Shown piece by piece: positions 1-7,800 of a DNA stretch of 64,000 bases; positions within the stretch are counted from its first letter, which is position 1, and each line of letters starts with the position of its first letter. The DNA lies in assembly GCF_900696085.1 (NCBI RefSeq), contig NZ_CAADFC020000021.1, positions 62,001 through 126,000 of the forward strand. The letters are read 5' to 3'. Source of the stretch: Bradyrhizobium ivorense. Its GTDB lineage: Bacteria; Pseudomonadota; Alphaproteobacteria; Rhizobiales; Xanthobacteraceae. Below the pieces are notes generated by a model. The model searched no databases and had not been told where the DNA came from. It worked only from the letters and a program-made list of their open reading frames with translations. A program made the position numbers and the translations under genes.

Positions 1-2
1 GG

Positions 3-200
3 ATCCTCGCCTGGACCGGATTGTCGGCGGCCTGGTACCTCGGCGATGCCGATCCGCTGGCCGAGATCGATCTGACGATCGCAAGACTTGCTGCGGCCGA
101 ACTGGACCGATGGCGTGACGCCCGCGGCTATGCCGCGACTGCGCCGGCTCCGGTCAGTGACACATTGAGGATCCGCCACTTCGAGGTATCGAAGAAATAG
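3..200 (+). CDS. C-terminal fragment of an unrecognised protein (cut by window edge)
   Basis: The frame is open from the left edge to a TAG and gives about 65 residues beginning ILAWTGLSAAWYLGDADPL. Third codon positions are strongly G/C for the first 50 codons, as in real genes of this window, so I think it is the tail of a gene that starts outside. I recognise no family. Its last 73 bases overlap the tail of the small minus-strand gene at 128-295, so the two genes would be convergent and overlapping, or the end of one is mis-set. Confidence 0.45.
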   Translation: MLAWTGLSAAWYLGDADPLAEIDLTIARLAAAELDRWRDARGYAATAPAPVSDTLRIRHFEVSKK

Positions 201-295
201 GTGGCCTTGATGTGCGCGGACGCGGAATCCGGCGCCTGAATCACCGTGTGGAATTTCCGCGTTCCATCGCTCAGCGAAATTCGGAATGTCTGCAT
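128..295 (-). CDS. small hypothetical protein (55 aa)
   Basis: The start ATG at 295 is preceded by a strong ribosome site (GGAGG about 8 bases upstream), which is why I prefer it to the frame's upstream start at 310. The product begins MQTFRISLSDGT and has no signal peptide or membrane segment. It looks like a small soluble alpha/beta protein. Codon use is normal for the window. I do not recognise a family and assign no function. Its 3' end overlaps the convergent frame at 3-200. Confidence 0.6.
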   Translation of the reverse strand: MQTFRISLSDGTRKFHTVIQAPDSASAHIKATYFFDTSKWRILNVSLTGAGAVAA

Positions 296-415
296 CGGTC
301 GAACCTCCACTCGCCGAATGCTGCGGTAGCGACGGTTAACGTTCGGTTGACCGACGAAGGCGAGGGCCCGCCGCAGCGCTGCTTGCGTGCGCTGACGGCG
401 GCTGCGGCAGCGATG

Positions 416-1072
416 TCAGTCCGGCGCGCGGGTTGGCGCGGGGATCGCCAGCTGCTTCGCTACGCTTGGACGCTCTCGCATGCGTCCGTACCAGGCGAGC
501 AGCGCCTCGCATTCCGCGGGCACCGCCAGCTTCACCAGCGCTGCAAAGATCAACCCGCCGATCACAGTGATGTCGGCCATCGAGAACGCCGCGCCGGCGA
601 TGAACGGTTGTCCTTTCAAGACCGCATCGAAATAGTGCATGCCCCTTAACGCCTTGTCGCGCTGACGCAGCCCCCATTCCGCGTTCTGGTAAAGCTCGAC
701 ATCGGGCCCAAGCCCCGGCGTGGCGTGGTGGAAGTAGACACTGATCGCGTCGAGCAGCTCGAGTTCGGCGCGCTTGCTCATCATGTGGATGATGCCCTTC
801 TCGCGCGGCGTCGCGCCGGTCAGCGTGGCGGTGCCATCGAGCGCGTCGAGGTACTCGGTAATCGCCGTGCACTCGGCAATGAACGTCCCGTCGTCGAGCT
901 CGAGCACCGGGAGCGTGCCTGAGTAGTTTTTGGCGAAGAAGTCGACCCGCTTGTGCTCGCCCTTGCGCAGATCGACGCGCACAAACTCGACGCGCGAGTC
1001 CAGGTTCTTCTCGGTCAGGGCGATCCGGACCCGTGCCGGATAGGGGCCGGTCGGCCAATCATGAATTCGCAT
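416..1072 (-). CDS. glutathione S-transferase family protein
   Basis: Predicted cytosolic GST of 218 residues, a normal length. The N-terminal thioredoxin-like half shows YPARVRIAL, the cis-proline segment SGTLPVLEL and the glutathione-binding turn ECTAITEYLD, where the usual ESxAI is ECTAI. The C-terminal helical half contains the N-capping-box-like segment FSMADITV. The ATG at 1072 has GAGGAG upstream and is preferred to a start 24 bases further out. It is transcribed divergently from the TetR gene at 1188, and two operator-like sites lie between them, so it is probably the regulator's target. The substrate cannot be read from the sequence. Confidence 0.88.
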   Translation of the reverse strand: MRIHDWPTGPYPARVRIALTEKNLDSRVEFVRVDLRKGEHKRVDFFAKNYSGTLPVLELDDGTFIAECTAITEYLDALDGTATLTGATPREKGIIHMMSKRAELELLDAISVYFHHATPGLGPDVELYQNAEWGLRQRDKALRGMHYFDAVLKGQPFIAGAAFSMADITVIGGLIFAALVKLAVPAECEALLAWYGRMRERPSVAKQLAIPAPTRAPD

Positions 1073-1089
1073 TGCGGTCTCCTCTCTGC

Positions 1090-1103
1090 CTAACACTTGG
1101 TAG
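1090..1103. promoter_or_regulatory. operator-like site, copy 1 (GST side)
   Basis: CTAACACTTGGTAG is an imperfect palindrome (ideal CTACCAA/TTGGTAG with one mismatch) just upstream of the GST start. The same 14-mer with one central change recurs at 1145-1158. A weak minus-strand promoter (TTGACT at 1137-1132, 17-base spacer, TAATTC at 1114-1109) would put this site around the GST transcription start. This fits repression by the neighbouring TetR protein, which is inferred. Confidence 0.6.
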
Positions 1104-1144
1104 AGGTGGAATTAACGGATTATCATTGCCCAGTCAATCACTAT

Positions 1145-1158
1145 CTAACAGTTGGTAG
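1145..1158. promoter_or_regulatory. operator-like site, copy 2 (TetR side)
   Basis: CTAACAGTTGGTAG matches copy 1 at 13 of 14 positions, 55 bases away, and lies 30 bases before the TetR ATG. Two near-identical pseudo-palindromes in a divergent intergenic region next to a TetR gene suggest that the regulator controls itself and the GST gene. Confidence 0.6.
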
Positions 1159-1187
1159 GTTTGAGTCTGAAGCAATGAGGGATTGAA

Positions 1188-1751
1188 ATGGGTGCAAATT
1201 CCAGGGAAGCCATTTTGGCCGCCGCCAAGGGAATTGCGCAGGCGCGCGGTTATGGCGGCTTGAGCTTTCGCGACCTGGCGGACGAGGTGGGGATCAAGGC
1301 CGCGAGCATCTACCATCACTTCCCAAGCAAGGCCGATCTCGCCGCGGCGGTGGCGCGGCGCTATTGGGAGGATACCGCGGCAGCTCTGGAGGCATTGTCG
1401 GCAGCAACGCCGGACCCGGCGCGTTGCCTGCGGCAATATCCCGAGACGTTTCGCAAGGCGCTTGCGAACGACAATCGGATGTGCCTCTGCAGCTTCATGG
1501 CTGCCGAATATGATGATCTGCCTGACGCGGTGAAGCGGGAGGTCCAGATCTTTGCCGACGTCAACGTGGCGTGGCTGAGCCGGGTGCTGTCCGCCGCCGG
1601 CGTGGTCAGGCCCGAGGAAAGCCAGCAGCGCGCCCGCGCCATTTTTGCGGCGATCGCCGGCGCGCAGCTGGTTGCACGAAGCCGCGCGGATATCTCGCTC
1701 TACGACGCACTGATCGACGGCTATCGCGCGGCGGGTCTGTTGCCGGCGTAG
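1188..1751 (+). CDS. TetR/AcrR family transcriptional regulator
   Basis: 187 residues, typical for TetR. The N-terminal helix-turn-helix covers residues about 5-50 (SFRDLADEVGIKAASIYHHF, the classic recognition helix ending YHHFPSKADL). The rest is the helical ligand and dimer domain. ATG at 1188 follows ATGAGGGATTGAA, a modest ribosome site. It is divergent from the GST at 416-1072 and shares an intergenic region with two near-identical 14-bp pseudo-palindromes. I infer a repressor of itself and the GST. The inducer is unknown. Confidence 0.88.
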   Translation: MGANSREAILAAAKGIAQARGYGGLSFRDLADEVGIKAASIYHHFPSKADLAAAVARRYWEDTAAALEALSAATPDPARCLRQYPETFRKALANDNRMCLCSFMAAEYDDLPDAVKREVQIFADVNVAWLSRVLSAAGVVRPEESQQRARAIFAAIAGAQLVARSRADISLYDALIDGYRAAGLLPA

Positions 1752-1809
1752 TCCGCGATCACGTCACGCATCCGAAACGTTTGGCCGCGCTGCAGTCCCC
1801 AATCCGGAA

Positions 1810-2109
1810 TCACCACCAGTACGGATTTGGCTGGCTGTAGATCACCCCGGGCCCGACAACGCGCCGATGCCGGAAGCGCGCGTTGACCAGATCGACGGCG
1901 ATCGCAGTCACATCGTGGCCCGTGTAAACAGGGTAGCCTTTGGAGAACAGGTAGCCGTCATAGGTCGGCGGAGACCCGTATCCGAATCCCCAGGGGAATC
2001 GCGGGGCGAACGGCGCTCCGTAGCCATCAGCCAGCGCTGATCCCGATAATGCGACGGCACTTAGCCCGAGTAGCGAGACGGCCAGCAAAAGACGCGGGGT
2101 CCGTTTCAT
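1810..2109 (-). CDS. small exported hypothetical protein
   Basis: 99 residues with a clear Sec signal peptide (MKRTPRLLLAVSLLGLSAVALSG, cleavage probably after SALA near residue 27). The mature part is rich in Gly, Pro and Tyr and has many aromatic residues (GFGYGSPP, YSQPNPYWW at the end). It contains no cysteines and no membrane segment after the signal. GGAGGAGAAACGCA upstream of the ATG at 2109 is a strong ribosome site. Probably periplasmic or cell-envelope associated. No known family is recognised. Confidence 0.7.
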   Translation of the reverse strand: MKRTPRLLLAVSLLGLSAVALSGSALADGYGAPFAPRFPWGFGYGSPPTYDGYLFSKGYPVYTGHDVTAIAVDLVNARFRHRRVVGPGVIYSQPNPYWW

Positions 2110-2302
2110 TGCGTTTCTCCTCCCAAGGTCGGTCAGGACGGTCAGTCGCCACAGTCATGTTATCCGCTGATCGCTGTGCTGGCCAGTGATCCGGCGGGAG
2201 CCGCCCGCAACGCCGGCGTCCTGCGACACAGATTGCACTGGTCAAGGCGACGCTGCGCACCGATAATGACGTCATCGCCTCTGGGACTGACGAGGGTCGC
2301 TT

Positions 2303-2575
2303 GTGTTCAGGCTACAGATTCTCGCATTCGCGGTCGTGATCCTCCAATTTTGCCTGACACAAGACGCGGCCGCGTTGCCGCTCACGCCTTTTCGATACGA
2401 AGCCCAGGCGCAGCGCCATTGCCCGGACGATACCGTGGTGTGGCTCAATTTCCGGAACGGGCGCTACTATCTCAAATGGCAGAAGCGCTACGCCATGGGG
2501 CTGGATGGCAATTTCGTATGCAGGAACGAAGCACGCGACAGCGGCTATCGGCAATCACTGCTCGGTCGCCGTTAG
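2303..2575 (+). CDS. small exported hypothetical protein
   Basis: 90 residues starting at a GTG, with GAGGG upstream. An N-terminal hydrophobic signal (residues about 3-24, ending DAAA) is followed by a short basic mature domain with the pattern CPDDTVVWLNFRNGRYYLKW and a second cysteine later (NFVCRNEA), which could form one disulphide. A periplasmic location is likely. Function is unknown, but the VWLN...GxYY pattern is the recognisable core. Confidence 0.65.
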   Translation: MFRLQILAFAVVILQFCLTQDAAALPLTPFRYEAQAQRHCPDDTVVWLNFRNGRYYLKWQKRYAMGLDGNFVCRNEARDSGYRQSLLGRR

Positions 2576-2735
2576 CACCGCCTCCACCGCGCCTGGGGAG
2601 AGGAGCGCATTGTTGAGGGAATGGAGACCACGTATTATCGCTGCAAGATCCCGCGGTACGCGATCCGCAGTGCCGGACCCTGGGCTGGTTCGAGAGGCGA
2701 TGACCGGCCGAGCCAAGGCTAGTCGGTGAACGGTC

Positions 2736-4061
2736 ATGGATGCGATCAGATTACCGGCATGGTTGCGGATCACCCTGGTCGCCGGGGTGGCGCTGTTGGT
2801 CGGCGGCGCCAGCCTGATCGCATATCGCTGGTACACAATGCCGACGACGCTGACGGTTGCGGTCGGCTCGCTCGACGGCGAGGCGACCAAGCTCGTGTCC
2901 GCGATTGCCGGCAAGCTTGGCCAGTCAGGCGCGCCGGTGCGGCTCAACATCGTTCACACCATAGGTCCGCTGGAATCCGCGAAAGAGTTTGCGGCCGGAA
3001 AGGTCGATCTGGCGGTGGTGCGCGGCGACGTCGGCGATCTCTCGCAGGCACAGGCCGTCATGGTGCTGGCGCATGCCGTAGCTCTCTTGGTCGCCCCGCC
3101 GGGAGCCTCGATATCCGACGTCAGCGAGCTCAAGCGTGCCACGATCGGCGTCATCGGCGGCGAGGCCAACCAGAAGCTCATCAAGGTCTTGACCGACGAA
3201 TACGACCTCGCGCGGGCCGGCGTGACGTTCAAGGACATCGCTCCGGCCGATGCGCGGCGCGCGCTCGAGGCCAAGGAAGTCCGCGCGATCCTGGTCGTGA
3301 TTCCGCTCACGGAGAAATACCTGGCGCTGTTGCGCGGCCTGTTTGCGCATGGTGCGAAAACCGGCCCCGTGATGATCGCGGTGGAGTCCGCCGGCGCGAT
3401 CGCCGAAAAGGAGAGTGCCTACGAAAGTTTCGATGTGCCGAAGGGCACCGTGCGCGGCGCGCCGCCAATTCCCTCTGACGATCTGACCACGCTCAGGACG
3501 TCGTTCTATCTCGTGGCCCAGAAGAAGCTCGGCGCCGACCTGATCGGCGACTTGGCCGAGTCGGTCATGAAAGCTCGCCGGGATCTGCTTGCGGAATTGC
3601 CCATGCTGGGACAGATCACGGCACCCGACACCGCCGCGGACGCCTACCTGCCCGTGCATCCGGGAGCGGCTGCGTTCTACGACGGCACGCGGGAAAGTTT
3701 TCTCGACAAGTGGGGCAATGCGATCTTCCTCGCGCCGATGATCGCCGGTGCGCTGGCCTCGATCCTTGCGGCGGCGTGGAAGTTCGTCCGGCCGGTCGAG
3801 CTCAAGAGCCGGCAGGAAGCGCTCGACGAGCTCTATGCGCTCGGGCCGCGGATCCGGATGAGCGAGCAGGCCGCCGAGCTGGACGAGATCGAGCGCGAGA
3901 TCGACCGCGTGCTTCGCATCCAGCGCAATGGGGATGCTGCTGGCGAGAATGCCGAGCGCCACGTCACGGCGGTGAACGTCGCCGCCCATCGCCTGGAAAA
4001 CCTGATCCACGACAGGCGCCTGCATCTTGCGTCACGGCAAGGGGGCAATTCGCAGGGTTGA
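2736..4061 (+). CDS. TAXI-family TRAP-type solute-binding protein, membrane anchored
   Basis: 441 residues. Residues about 10-32 form an uncleaved signal anchor. The region about 36-310 has the TAXI/periplasmic-binding fold pattern: LTVAVGSLDGEATKL at the start, then a segment giving KVDLAVVRGDVGDL, a usual phosphate- or dicarboxylate-like pocket region. A second membrane segment lies at about 328-350 (IFLAPMIAGALASILAAAW), and the C-terminal 90 residues are a charged helical, probably coiled-coil, cytoplasmic tail. No TRAP permease is next to it, so it is an orphan component whose ligand is unknown. The double-anchored layout argues for sensing or scaffolding rather than free ligand delivery, which is inference. 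Confidence 0.75.
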   Translation: MDAIRLPAWLRITLVAGVALLVGGASLIAYRWYTMPTTLTVAVGSLDGEATKLVSAIAGKLGQSGAPVRLNIVHTIGPLESAKEFAAGKVDLAVVRGDVGDLSQAQAVMVLAHAVALLVAPPGASISDVSELKRATIGVIGGEANQKLIKVLTDEYDLARAGVTFKDIAPADARRALEAKEVRAILVVIPLTEKYLALLRGLFAHGAKTGPVMIAVESAGAIAEKESAYESFDVPKGTVRGAPPIPSDDLTTLRTSFYLVAQKKLGADLIGDLAESVMKARRDLLAELPMLGQITAPDTAADAYLPVHPGAAAFYDGTRESFLDKWGNAIFLAPMIAGALASILAAAWKFVRPVELKSRQEALDELYALGPRIRMSEQAAELDEIEREIDRVLRIQRNGDAAGENAERHVTAVNVAAHRLENLIHDRRLHLASRQGGNSQG

Positions 4062-4122
4062 AGGGGGCTAGCTGCAGGTTCCCGCTGAAACCACCGTAAA
4101 ATTCCGGAGGACGTTCATTGGA

Positions 4123-4144
4123 AATCACGGCTAAGTCCGTGGTT
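4123..4144 (+). terminator. hairpin after the TAXI gene, possible terminator
   Basis: AATCACGG and CCGTGGTT form an 8-bp stem with one G-T pair around a 6-base loop (CTAAGT), 61 bases after the stop codon. No clear T-run follows, so a rho-independent role is uncertain. Confidence 0.4.
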
Positions 4145-4865
4145 TAGCGACGTTAATGGTTAAGCAAACACAAATCTCGTTCATGTAGACGATCGCACAA
4201 ATTTGCTGCAATCTGCACGCGAACTAGGTTAAGGGATCCTTCTAGGTTAAGGGATCCTTGCCCGGCTGAACCCGTCACGGGGAGGTCGGGGATTGAAGTT
4301 ACGTAACGAGAAAATTTAAGCGACAAGCATTTTCAGGGTGCGCGGTGTGCGGACCGAAGCACGCAGCAGGCAGGGGTTACGGCGGTCGTAGTCATTTCAC
4401 GGTAGGCAAAGTGCATATTGCAACGGCAGATGTTTCTTTGGCCGGATGCCCACGCGAATTTGGATGGGCGTTCGTGTTTTCAGTGAATTGAATTGCAATC
4501 GCTCCTGCTCTGCCCCAGCAGAGTGGAGGAGGAGGCGTTGGTTTGCGTAGTATTGCCGCACATCATAGTCGAGCCTACGCTTGACAGGTCCGGAATCGAA
4601 CCGCGCCTGCAGAGCATCTCAGTCGCTTCAACACGTTGTTCTTCCGACCTTCCGCTCGATCAGTCCGCAGGTCTCGCGAGTCATCTGCTGGCAGGCAACG
4701 CGCCCTGGCGGCTACTTCATCAACGCGATCCAGGACCTTTTGGTCGGTTGAACGCCGCCGAGCGCGACGCCGCGTCGAGATTTCAGACCTCGACCGATTT
4801 GAACTTTTGAATAGGTCGGCCTCCGACCGCGAAATTATTGCGAACAAGATTTTGGAGCGAAAGTA
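4145..4865. other. long intergenic region before the RTX/VCBS gene
   Basis: About 720 bases with no convincing gene. It holds an 18-bp tandem duplication (4224-4259), a weak inverted repeat GCCCA/TGGGC around 4448-4470 followed by GTTCGTGTTTT, and patches of lower GC. It probably contains the promoter and leader of the large RTX gene, but I cannot place boxes with confidence. Several open frames exist here, and their Arg/Ser-rich translations look like chance frames. Confidence 0.5.
4224..4259. repeat. 18-bp perfect tandem duplication
   Basis: CTAGGTTAAGGGATCCTT occurs twice back to back with no mismatch. Each unit contains a BamHI-type palindrome, GGATCC. It lies in the intergenic region 600 bases before the RTX gene and is likely a slippage duplication. 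Confidence 0.9.
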
Positions 4866-7800
4866 ATGGCAAGCGCCAGCGGCACGACCATCCTCTCGGG
4901 TACACAGAGCAACGATAATTTGGTCGGCGGGTCGGGAAACGACATTCTCTCCGGTGGAGCAGGAAATGACCGCCTGAATGGCGGGTCCGGCGATGACATC
5001 CTCAACGGGGGCAGCGGTTTCGACGTTCTCTTGGGAGGATCAGGAACCGACATCCTTATCTACAAGGCATTCGAAAATCAGTATATCCTCGGATCAACTG
5101 GTTTCAGCGCAGCAACCCAGCAGATCAGCGGAGGGGTTGCATATTCCGGAGCGGACCAGACCACGTTGGGAAGCGTGGGTACGCAGTCGACGATCACCGG
5201 ATCGTCATTCCCGGGATATGACTCCTACAACGGCGGAAGCGGCGCGGTACAGCTAGGCAAAGCGGGGGCGACCCCGGACGTCGATACACTTCAGATTTGG
5301 CTGAGCACTGCGCAGCTCGCAGACAGCAACATCCAGGCTGAAATTTCCTATTACAAGAATGTTTGGGTGCCGGCGCACATCAATGCGCAGACCGGGCAGT
5401 CTGACGAGACCATCTACACTTTCAAGACCTTGAATTTGCAGGTCGCGGCCATTGAGAAGGTTGAGGTTCGCGATAGCGCCGGGGTTCTTACCATTGCGGC
5501 CAAATCGGATACCGCTTCGGCGACAGAAGCAGGCGGCGTCAACAATGGGACGCCCGGTGTAAATCCGACCGGCAACGTTCTGACGAACGATTTTGATTTT
5601 AGTTCTGCCACGAAGTCTGTCGCCGGCGTTGTCGCTGGGACGACGAGTGCTACCTTAAGCACAGGTGCCGGGTCCGATATCGTCGGTGCGCACGGCACGC
5701 TGCATCTCAATGCTGACGGTTCTTACACTTACAACGTGAACAATGCCGATACGGCAGTGAACGCATTGCCGACGTTCAACGATACCCTCACAGACACGTT
5801 CTCTTACACGGTCAAAGACACCGCGGGAGCGACTGCGACCACCACGTTGACCGTGACCATCCACGGCGCCAACGACGCAGCCACCATCACGGCGTCGGCG
5901 GGCGAGGACACCTCGGTGACCGAGGCCGGCGCCGGCAACGCCACCGTTCAGGCAACCGCCGGCGATGCCAGTGCGGGCGGCACGTTGACGGTCCATGACG
6001 TCGATGCGGGCCAGGCCCACTTTGCTGCCGTGGATCCGACGGCCTTGGCCGGGACCTACGGCAACTTCACCTTCGATCCTGCGACCGGGGTGTGGGGCTA
6101 CACGCTCGACAACAGCAAGACGGCGACCGAAGCGTTGATCGCCGGCCAGCCGGCCACCGACACGCTGACGGTGACGTCGGCCGACGGCAGCGCAAGCCAA
6201 ACCATCACGGTCAACATTATCGGGGCCAACGACGCCGCCACCATCACGGCATCGGGCAGCGAGGACACCTCGGTGACCGAAGCCGGCGGCGTCAACAACA
6301 CCACGGCGGGCGACCCGAGTGCATCCGGCCAGCTCACGGTGTCCGACGTCGACGCCGGGCAGGACCACTTTGCCACCCCGGCCAGCCTCAACGGCACCTA
6401 CGGCACCTTCACCTTCGACACCACCACGGGAGCGTGGACCTACACGCTCGACGACACGCGCAGCGCCACCCAGGCCCTGATCGCCGGCCAGGCCACCACC
6501 GACACGCTCACCGTTGCCTCCGCCGACAACTCGGCGAGCCACGACATCGTCGTCAACATCACCGGCGCCAACGACACCGCTGCGATCGGCGTGGTCGCCG
6601 GCGGCGACTACGCCGCCAGCGAAGCCGGCGGCGTCAACAACACCACGGCGGGCGACCCGAGTGCGTCCGGCCAGCTCACGGTGTCCGACGTCGACGCCGG
6701 GCAGGACCACTTTGCCACGCCGGCCAGCCTGAACGGCACCTACGGCACCTTCACCTTCGACACCACCACGGGAGCGTGGACCTACACGCTCGACGACACG
6801 CGCAGCGCCACCCAGGCCCTGATCGCCGGCCAGGCCACCACCGACACGCTCACCGTTGCCTCCGCCGACAACTCGGCGAGCCACGACATCGTCGTCAACA
6901 TCACCGGCGCCAACGACGCGGCCACCATCACGGGTACCCCGAGCGGCTCGGTGACCGAGGACGGCGGGTTGACGGCAGGCAATACGCTGACGGCCAATGA
7001 TGTGGATACGGGGCAGAACCATTTCCAAGCCCCGGCCTCCCTGGCTGGCACCTACGGCACCTTCACCTTCAACGCGCTAAGCGGCGTGTGGGGCTACACG
7101 CTCGGCAACGGCCAAGCCAATGTCCAGGCACTCGCAGGCGGCACGCAGGTACACGATACGCTGACAGTGAAGTCGTTCGACGGTACCGCCACGCAGGTGA
7201 TCGACGTGACCATCAACGGTGCGAACGACGCGCCGGTTTTGGATGCAACCAAAACACCGGTCCTCGCGTCCGAGAACCAGGGGGTCGGAGCGCCCGTCGG
7301 TGCAGTCGGGACACTTGTCTCGGCGCTGGTCGATCTCAATCCTCCGGTCGGCGGCCTTGATAACGTCACTGATGCCGACACCGGTGCGGTGACCGGCATC
7401 GCACTGGTTGGCACCGATACGAGCCATGGCACCTGGTTCTTCTCCACCAACAACGGTGGGACATGGACGGCCGTGGGCACGGTGTCGAACACGTCGGCTC
7501 TGCTGCTGTCGGCCGACGCCAACACGCGACTTTACTTCCAGCCGAGCCCGGGTTTTGCCGGGACGGATACAGGCGCCATCACATTCCGCGCCTGGGACCA
7601 AACCAGTGGGTCGAACGGAGCGACCGGTGTGAACACCTCCTCCAATGGAGGTACGACAGCCTTCTCCACTGCAACCGACACCGCCAATATCACCATCAAT
7701 GCGACGAACGTCGCGCCGGTTGTAGATTTGAATGGACCGGGCGCCGGCAATGACGCCACGGCGAGCTATCCATCACAGACAGCACCGCTGGCGATTGTTC

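Noticed and set aside
4580..4601. GGTCCGGAATCGAACC, reminiscent of a tRNA T-arm on the minus strand
   Set aside because: The T-stem does not pair (GCGCG against TCCGG), and no acceptor or anticodon arm follows.
4636..4866. 76-codon + frame whose TAA overlaps the ATG of the RTX gene (TAATG), suggesting a coupled upstream gene
   Set aside because: The translation is Arg/Ser-rich as in chance frames, starts with TTG, and has no ribosome site. The TAATG overlap alone is not enough.
6279..6917. Repeated units that could be taken for a CRISPR array or tandem satellite
   Set aside because: The units are in frame, 342 bases long, and encode VCBS domains; there are no short spacers.
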